Shown: positions 58,061-64,000 of the stretch, in pieces
Layout: every line of letters begins with the position of its first letter
How positions within the stretch are numbered: the stretch's first letter is position 1
NCBI GenBank assembly: GCA_021186555.1
Contig: JAJKFL010000002.1
Location: 31,536,001 to 31,600,000, forward strand
Origin: Reticulitermes speratus
Lineage: Eukaryota; Arthropoda; Insecta; Blattodea; Rhinotermitidae
Reading direction: 5' to 3'
Length of the DNA: 64,000 bases
Notes under the pieces: model-generated
Told to the model about the DNA's origin: nothing
What the model saw: the letters and a program-made list of their open reading frames with translations, nothing else
Databases searched by the model: none
Position numbers and translations under genes: made by a program

Positions 58061-58609
58061 TGAAATTTATTCATTGTGCTACCCCAATCTTAATAGCACT
58101 ATGCACAATCGTCCTAGTCTCAGATACGTTGGTGCTAGCTGGTGGTAGTATTCCCATGCCATGCAGTGTCCTTGCGTAAACATACCACAGAATATCATTA
58201 CTACGACCGAAAAGAAAAACAACTTCACGGTACTCCGTGGAAACCTACATCAGCCACGCCGTCGACTTGACTGTACTGCTGTCTATGAACTGCACTTCTG
58301 TTTGTTGCATTAAACAATGCTCCTACGGCCACGTTTGAAAACTACATGTATTACACTTCCGCGAAAAATTAGAATTAACCTACACTGTTGAAGCCATGTT
58401 CCAGTACCAATGGAAATCTATGAAACGTGGAAAGAAAGGAGGAAGAACGTCCCCTATTATTGGCTTTCCCTCATCATTCCCATGGACGCCGTGATCTGGG
58501 GAGCCCAAAACAAAGATGGGAAGATCAAGAGCATCTTCAAGATGGAAAGGAATAGGCCATAATAGACCTAAACCTTAACAACTGATGATGGTGATGGCGA
58601 CGGGACTTC

Positions 58610-59120
58610 AACATCACAATCTGTACCATAGTTAACTACTGCTTCCTTCCCCCATTTCATGACCTCACTTTCAATCCAAAATATGCTGAAATTGAAGACT
58701 GAAGTCTTCTGCTGATGTGATGCTGTGTAATTCAAGGACATTTTGGAGGAATGTACTGCCTTCATCTTCAGGGTCAAACAGACCAAGGAGACTGCTAGAA
58801 GATGAATGCCCTACAATCCTTCAAAATTTCAGGATCTACTCTCTGATGAAGACAGAGTCACTTCCTACAAGACTAATCTTCAGCACCACCACTGTGAGAA
58901 CCTCAAATCTCACAGCACTGAAATTGTGTTCTTCTGTACAATGACATCATGTAGTCTGGTAGAGGGGCACCATTTCAGAGGAACATACTACTTCCATTTT
59001 TGGATGGCCTGCTGAACAGTTCATTCAAAAGAATGATAGCCATGGCCCAGACCACATGGTGTCCTAACTGAGGCTACACTATCAATCTTCACCACTGAGA
59101 GAACAAGTATTGAACCTAAA
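58610..59120 (-). repeat. Dispersed repeat family, copy 1
   Basis: GAAGTCTTCTGCTGATGTGA, a motif CTGAAGATGA...AAAAT on the minus strand (58736-58774), and CACTGTGAGAACCTCAAATC define a repeat also present at 46790-46930 and 8590-8830. A second decayed motif is at about 58970-59000. Confidence 0.5.
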
Positions 59121-59636
59121 ATTCTTAATTACCACAGTGTGGATGCTTCATTCTGGAATAATGAATGTCAAGTACTGCCTTATGTTCTTTATCAACACAA
59201 TATTTCACACAACAGTGCTTTTCACCACTTCAGTATTAGTTTATTTACATTTACAAAGGCATATAAGTACTACCTTGTCACAACCATGATCATTATAATA
59301 GACAGCTTATTAATGTTTCACTGAGGTAGATACACAAAACAAACAGAAGCAAGAACTCTCCTAGGTGACAAATATTGATAAAATAAGTATATATATACCG
59401 GTATGTTTCAGTGCCTTGCACTTGTTTCAATTTGGTCCAAGAGCTTAGTTAAATCCTGCAAACTAAGAGTAAAACCATGAATATCATACTCCTGGAAAAC
59501 TAAACACCACTTTAAGCAAATAATAATAATATAATATCACCAGAAAGACAAATAAAAAAACACATGTATGTGCATGCATATGAACACACACAGGTATATA
59601 TGTTATGTATGTTACAGTGACAGTAATTGACTGACA

Positions 59637-61233
59637 ATTACAATTTCAATTTAATGTATCTTCCAGAAATCTATGTACATAGATATAGAATCAGTCACAT
59701 GTAATATAAAATAGTCTTACAATATAAAATCCAGTTGTATATCCATTTTCACAATCATTTATGTTCATTCAATAATCAGATGTAAAACATGTGCATCCAT
59801 TTACACAAGGCAACATACAATGTCTCACTCATAACATCATAAAACGTAATGTAAAATATAAAATTTACATAAAATTGTTTACATTATTAACCCTATTCCT
59901 AGGCAGACTTTAATTCGAAAAATTCTTCAATAGTATAGAAAGAATTTTGTAATAAAAATGTTATCAACTTAGATTTAAAGCTCTTCATGTCATTAGACAC
60001 AGATTTAATTTTTGTCGGCAAATGATTAAAGATCTTTACTCCCATATAACATAATCCCTTTTGAAACTGTGCTAAGTTTGTTTGTGGATAATACAAATCG
60101 TAAGTGGATCTGATATTAAGTTTATGTACTTGAGAATTAAATGTAAACAGTACCCTATTTGATACAATAAACATGGAGATTGATAAAATATACTGTGCTT
60201 GTAAGGGGAGAATACCCAATTCTTTAAACATACTACAACATGAAGCTCTTTTTGTTGAATTTGTCATAACTCTGATTATCCTTTTTTGTATCCTAAATAC
60301 TTTTATACTGTGCGAGGAATTACCCCAGAATATTATCCCACAAGTTAATATAGAATGCACATACGAAAAATATATCATTTTTAATGTTTCCAATGGTAGA
60401 ATGGATTTAACTGATCGAATTACAAAAGAAGATCTGTTTAGTTTATCAATTAATACATCTATGTGATTTTTCCATGTTAAGAGATTATCAATTTTTAATC
60501 CCAAGAACAATATATTAGAGTTACTTGAATTTTGTTTATTTAAGTAATTGACTTGGATGTCCAACATTTTATTATTTTTAGTTTGAAACTGTAAAAAACA
60601 AGTTTTTTCATAGTTTAGTGTTAGCAAACTTTTTGTAAACCATCCATTAATCATATCAAATAATTTATTTATTTTAATTTTGAAATTTGTTGGATCCTTA
60701 TCTGAAATAATGATGCTGGTATCGTCAGCAAATAAAATTGGTTTTGATAATTCAGATAAAATTTTTGGTAGGTCATTAATATATATTACGAAAAGTAGCG
60801 GACCCAGTACTGAACCTTGGGGCACACCATATTGTATTTCTTTCCATTCAGAACAACACTTATTTCCATTTTTATGTAAAATTACTCTTTGATATCTTCC
60901 TCTTAAATAGGATCTCATAAGTTTTTGTGTAATTCCTTTAATACCATAAAATTCCATTTTTGACAGCAGAATGTCATGGCTTACACAATCAAAAGCCTTC
61001 CTCAGGTCACAAAATATTCCACCCACTATACATTTATTATTTAAGGCCTTGTAAATATTATCTAATAAATTATGAGTAGCTAAAGTTGTTGAGGAGTTTT
61101 TTCTAAAACCAAATTGTTCCTTTACTAAGATATTATAATTATTTAAATGAGAGAGCAACCTTTTATATATAACTTTTTCGAGGATTTTGGAGAAGTTTGG
61201 AAGTAAAGATATTGGTCTATAATTCGACATGTT
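59637..61233 (-). mobile_element. CR1-like LINE, 5'-truncated, with AAATTG-type 3' tail
   Basis: Carries the intact reverse transcriptase ORF at 59899-61230 and a short 3' UTR ending in AAATTG-like repeats at about 59638-59652. The copy at 54919-55650 has the same tail, so both belong to one family. I see no convincing target duplication. Confidence 0.85.
59899..61230 (-). CDS. LINE reverse transcriptase ORF (5'-truncated ORF2, otherwise intact)
   Basis: A 443-residue uninterrupted frame covering reverse transcriptase and the C-terminal region. Motifs in order: NYRPISLLPNFSKILEKVIY, EQFGFRKNSST, GIFCDLRKAFDCVSHDILL (first catalytic Asp), YGVPQGSVLGPLLFVIYIND, PILFADDTSIII (FADD catalytic pair), FLGLKIDNLLTWKNHI, then the C-terminal IFWGNSSHS, IQKRIIRVM and SFYTIEEFFE. 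The endonuclease is missing, so this copy was truncated at the 5' end on insertion, as is usual for LINEs. The Met start is probably accidental at the truncation point. The lack of stops over 1.3 kb marks a recent insertion. Confidence 0.93.
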   Translation of the reverse strand: MSNYRPISLLPNFSKILEKVIYKRLLSHLNNYNILVKEQFGFRKNSSTTLATHNLLDNIYKALNNKCIVGGIFCDLRKAFDCVSHDILLSKMEFYGIKGITQKLMRSYLRGRYQRVILHKNGNKCCSEWKEIQYGVPQGSVLGPLLFVIYINDLPKILSELSKPILFADDTSIIISDKDPTNFKIKINKLFDMINGWFTKSLLTLNYEKTCFLQFQTKNNKMLDIQVNYLNKQNSSNSNILFLGLKIDNLLTWKNHIDVLIDKLNRSSFVIRSVKSILPLETLKMIYFSYVHSILTCGIIFWGNSSHSIKVFRIQKRIIRVMTNSTKRASCCSMFKELGILPLQAQYILSISMFIVSNRVLFTFNSQVHKLNIRSTYDLYYPQTNLAQFQKGLCYMGVKIFNHLPTKIKSVSNDMKSFKSKLITFLLQNSFYTIEEFFELKSA

Positions 61234-61837
61234 AGTTTATAATAAGTATAAATAAAATAAAAATTACAAGTAATAACATGAAATTATGTATAATTCCCCA
61301 GTAGTGATTCTGTACAACAACCAGCCACTATGCACTTCTATTGTAACACACACACACACAGAGTGTCTTACTCTTGTAAGTGATAATAAGATATGACTTG
61401 CATGTATAAAGTAATTCATCCCTATTGTGATTCAAATCTGATGGAATCTGAAAGCAAGAGGAAGCAGAAATATAATTAAAGTTGAATGTCATAGCATTTG
61501 TAAAGCCATACCCTGAGATCATTTAGTTACCAATGCTGTTAAGTTCCGTCTAAGATGAGGAAGAATTAGAAGTCTCCCTAATACAGGATACACTAACCTT
61601 TAACAGAAAAAAGGGTAATGCTGTCCCATTACATGTAAAACCATTTTTGTCTGAAAGGGAAAATAATGTCCTGCAGAGGGAATTTAAATTGACCAGTGCT
61701 CTGGCAGCAGGAGAAACCTCATATTTAAAATGCTGTACAATAGAGGGTAACAGAAGACAGTTTCAATCAGCATAAATAGAATTCTTTTGTCACACACCTT
61801 CTACTCTGTCCATGGACTTGTCAATTTACATAATTAA
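61234..61837. other. Spacer between divergent LINEs
   Basis: Short (AC)n at about 61350. Part of it is probably the 5' UTR of the LINE to the right. No coding signal. Confidence 0.45.
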
Positions 61838-63160
61838 GTGCATTATTTTAATTACACATCAAATAACTGTAGAATTTATCATGGAATAATTACCAGGAAT
61901 TTCTCAGTTATGTGGATGATGGTGGCGATCGCAGATGGTGTTGTTTCGCTCTGTCCTCGATTGGATCAATTAGATTGTGAACAGTGTGCTGATAAATGTT
62001 CTAATTGTGCAGAGTTGGAAAGTCAATTGCAAATGACACTTTCTGAGTTAAGTTCTTCTCAACTTATTATTAAACTTTTATATAAGGAGCTTAATGAGAC
62101 TGTTACAAAGTATGAGGTTATGTCCAACACCTCGGCTGTAAATGGAACTCATGATGAGTTTAAGCTTCCCACCAGTTGTTTGAAGCCTGAATCTAGTCAT
62201 CATAGAAATAATAATACTCTAAGAAGTGCAGACTTCTCTCAATCTGTTTGGCCGTTAACTGTTTCTAATAGATACGCAGCATTATCCAAACTTTCGGAAT
62301 TATCATTAAACAAGGAAGATGCAGTATTGGAAGAAAATACAAGACTGGCTTATTCTATACCTACAATAGTCAACGGATGTGAGACGACAGCGGTGACAGT
62401 TGGAGTGAGAAAATTAAGGAAAGACAAATCCAGTAACAGTGGTAAGAGAATGGTGAAAGTGTACAATAATAAGGCTGGAAATAAGAGAAATCATAAAATA
62501 GTAATTATAGGAGATAGCCACTCCAGAGGACTTGCAAATGAAGTGAAGAATCATCTGAGTAAGAACTGTGAAGTAATTGGTTTGGTTAAACCAGGAGCTG
62601 GTGCAGAGATAATAGTGAATTCGGCAATGAGTGACATAGCGAACTTAACAAAAAGTGATGTGGTAGTGTTTTGTGGTGGTTCCAACGATGTGAGTAAGAA
62701 CAATGCCAAGATGGCCTTAAAACATATCTCAAATTTTGTTAAGGTTAACAATAATACAAACATCATCTTACTAAGTGCACCACATAGACATGATTTGATG
62801 GAATCTTCTTGTGTTAATAATGAAATTAGATCATTCAACAGGAAGCTAAAGAAACATGTAAAAACCATCAATCACACTACAGTTCTAGAAATTAATCCAA
62901 ATAGAGAATTTTTTACACTACATGGTCTGCATCTCAATGGGCGAGGAAAAGAAAAGGTTGCCAAACAAATAGCTGCACAACTTTCCACAATCCTAGGGAA
63001 AAAAGTAGACGGTCCAATTAGTTTAGGCTGGAAAAGTGATTTAACAAAAGGAGTCAGTACCACAATATTGGAAAACAGAAGTGAAACACTCATAAACAAA
63101 GAAAATAAAATTAACCAAGCAGACACACCAGATTCTGAAGTATCATTCCCTAGAACATGA
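61838..63160 (+). CDS. LINE ORF1 with SGNH esterase domain
   Basis: An intact 440-residue frame. The N-terminal half has a Cys cluster (CEQCADKCSNC, about residues 49-59) followed by a predicted coiled coil (LESQLQMTLSELSSSQLIIK). The C-terminal half is an SGNH/GDSL hydrolase-like domain: IIGDSHSRG (block I Ser), VVFCGGSNDV (block III Asn) and LHGLHLNGRGKEKVA (block V His). ORF1 proteins with an esterase domain are a known feature of CR1-group LINEs, where they may aid RNA or membrane association. An internal Met (MWMMVAIADG) is an alternative start. ORF2 follows directly. Confidence 0.88.
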   Translation: MHYFNYTSNNCRIYHGIITRNFSVMWMMVAIADGVVSLCPRLDQLDCEQCADKCSNCAELESQLQMTLSELSSSQLIIKLLYKELNETVTKYEVMSNTSAVNGTHDEFKLPTSCLKPESSHHRNNNTLRSADFSQSVWPLTVSNRYAALSKLSELSLNKEDAVLEENTRLAYSIPTIVNGCETTAVTVGVRKLRKDKSSNSGKRMVKVYNNKAGNKRNHKIVIIGDSHSRGLANEVKNHLSKNCEVIGLVKPGAGAEIIVNSAMSDIANLTKSDVVVFCGGSNDVSKNNAKMALKHISNFVKVNNNTNIILLSAPHRHDLMESSCVNNEIRSFNRKLKKHVKTINHTTVLEINPNREFFTLHGLHLNGRGKEKVAKQIAAQLSTILGKKVDGPISLGWKSDLTKGVSTTILENRSETLINKENKINQADTPDSEVSFPRT

Positions 63161-63204
63161 AATAGGCAAAAGAAAGTTCCAGTGACCAGGAAAAACGATT
63201 TTTT

Positions 63205-64000
63205 ATGGTAAACAATATCCAAAATGTGGCCGATAAACTTCAGATAAACCCCTCCAACTCATTAACCACTACCTCACACATAATTATCCAACCTCAGATA
63301 GGTAGTAATGCTGTAGAACATGTTTCTGTAGACAACATTTTTAAGATATATCACCAGAATATCAGGGGAATAAGGAATAAAACAACTGAAATAATAAACT
63401 CGCTACTTCCAGAACTCCCCCAAATTCTATGTATAACAGAACATCATCTAAAGGAACACAAATTGGAAAGAACATCGATAGAATACTATAAATTAGGGGC
63501 TAAATTTTGTAGAAAAAACTTAAAAGATGGTGGAGTAAGTATCTTTGTTCACGAATCATTAAACATTTTTAATATTAACATACAAGAATTTGGCAAAGAA
63601 CAAGATATTGAAGTATGCGCAATTAAAATACATTTATCAACCATAACTATTTGTATAATATCTATTTACAGGTCTCCTAATGGGAATTTCATACACTTTA
63701 TAAGGAGTTTAGAAGCTATCATGAATAAACTATATAGTACTAATATACATTTCATCATCTGTGGGGATATAAACATAAACTATCTTGATAACAGCTGTAA
63801 AAAAAAGCAACAATTAGATACCCTACTAGCCACATACAATTTAACCAGTACTGTCTATTTCCCTACAAGAATACAAAACGGCACAGCATCAGCACTAGAC
63901 AACATTTTTATCGATGTATCTAAAAATGAAAACTATACCATATATGCTCTTATTAACGGGCTATCAGATCACGATGCCCAAATTATCAAGTTAAACAATC
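63205..64000 (+). CDS. LINE ORF2, endonuclease part (runs off the window)
   Basis: An uninterrupted frame of 265 codons from ATG 63205 to the right edge, 44 nt after the end of ORF1. It is an apurinic/apyrimidinic-type endonuclease of a non-LTR retrotransposon: KIYHQNIRGIRNK near residue 48 (first Asn block), CITEHHL (catalytic Glu), VCAIKI, IISIYRSPNG, FIICGDININ (Asp-x-Asn) and GLSDHDAQI (the SDH block at the end). The domain nicks target DNA to prime reverse transcription. The reverse transcriptase would lie beyond the window. With an intact ORF1 in front, the element looks young. Confidence 0.9.
   Translation, partial: MVNNIQNVADKLQINPSNSLTTTSHIIIQPQIGSNAVEHVSVDNIFKIYHQNIRGIRNKTTEIINSLLPELPQILCITEHHLKEHKLERTSIEYYKLGAKFCRKNLKDGGVSIFVHESLNIFNINIQEFGKEQDIEVCAIKIHLSTITICIISIYRSPNGNFIHFIRSLEAIMNKLYSTNIHFIICGDININYLDNSCKKKQQLDTLLATYNLTSTVYFPTRIQNGTASALDNIFIDVSKNENYTIYALINGLSDHDAQIIKLNN

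Larger units (their letters stand above)
61838..64000 (+). mobile_element. CR1-like LINE, apparently intact 5' half
   Basis: Comprises ORF1 and the endonuclease start of ORF2, both open. The 5' UTR probably lies within about 61540-61837, but I see no boundary. It is divergent from the neighbouring minus-strand LINE at 59637-61233; the roughly 600 bp between them could include both 5' sequences. Clade is inferred from the ORF1 esterase and the endonuclease blocks. Confidence 0.85.

Overview
This is AT-rich animal nuclear DNA, almost certainly from an insect. It has two spliced host genes with GT-AG introns and a dense load of decayed transposons. Recurrent spurious reading frames of the 'CFGTTFGSHLQG' type, which I associate from memory with cockroach and termite genomes, suggest a blattodean. 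That placement is inference; no lineage marker proves it.

Host genes. Both lie on the minus strand, head to tail. From right to left, a complete Lunapark gene (ER three-way-junction protein) occupies 54588-37046 in ten coding exons. All phases agree and predict 428 residues, about the length of human Lunapark. Two neighbouring 72-nt exons (39769-39840 and 38038-38109) are tandem duplicates. The second gene is the 5' part of WDR7 (rabconnectin-3 beta, a V-ATPase regulator): six coding exons from 29081 to 19813 give the first 285 residues. The rest of that gene must lie further left; I found no later exon in 1-19812.

Mobile DNA fills most of the rest. CR1-like LINEs occur at 2640-4703, 30760-32740, 54919-55650, 56600-57694, 59637-61233 (intact reverse-transcriptase ORF) and from about 61838 off the right edge (intact ORF1 with an SGNH esterase domain, followed by open ORF2 endonuclease). 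Fragments of another LINE type lie at 26330-27415 and 49195-49400. Tigger/pogo elements include a nearly intact 2.2-kb copy (8907-11110), a family of internally deleted copies (40799-42092, 14568-14739, 50080-50237), a copy keeping only a DNA-binding domain (16955-17716), and further remnants. Tc1/mariner copies lie at 2215-2510, 6922-8193, 22078-23313 (internally rearranged), 29902-34022 (split by nested insertions) and 47690-47950. A tRNA-derived SINE with a perfect 16-bp target duplication sits at 34102-34498.

The most unusual component is a set of small retroelement-like units. At least nine sites carry a nested-stem motif (CTGA-NNN-TGA, a variable hairpin, then GAAAC) that resembles a hammerhead ribozyme core with a 3-nt insertion. 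Two copies are arranged as inverted arms plus a related ~30-bp extension and 12-bp target duplications (5199-5688 and about 20029-20544). A further one is a simple 340-bp insertion with a 12-bp duplication (52394-52732). This layout matches non-autonomous Penelope-like elements with inverted pseudo-LTRs. The catalytic interpretation is inference.
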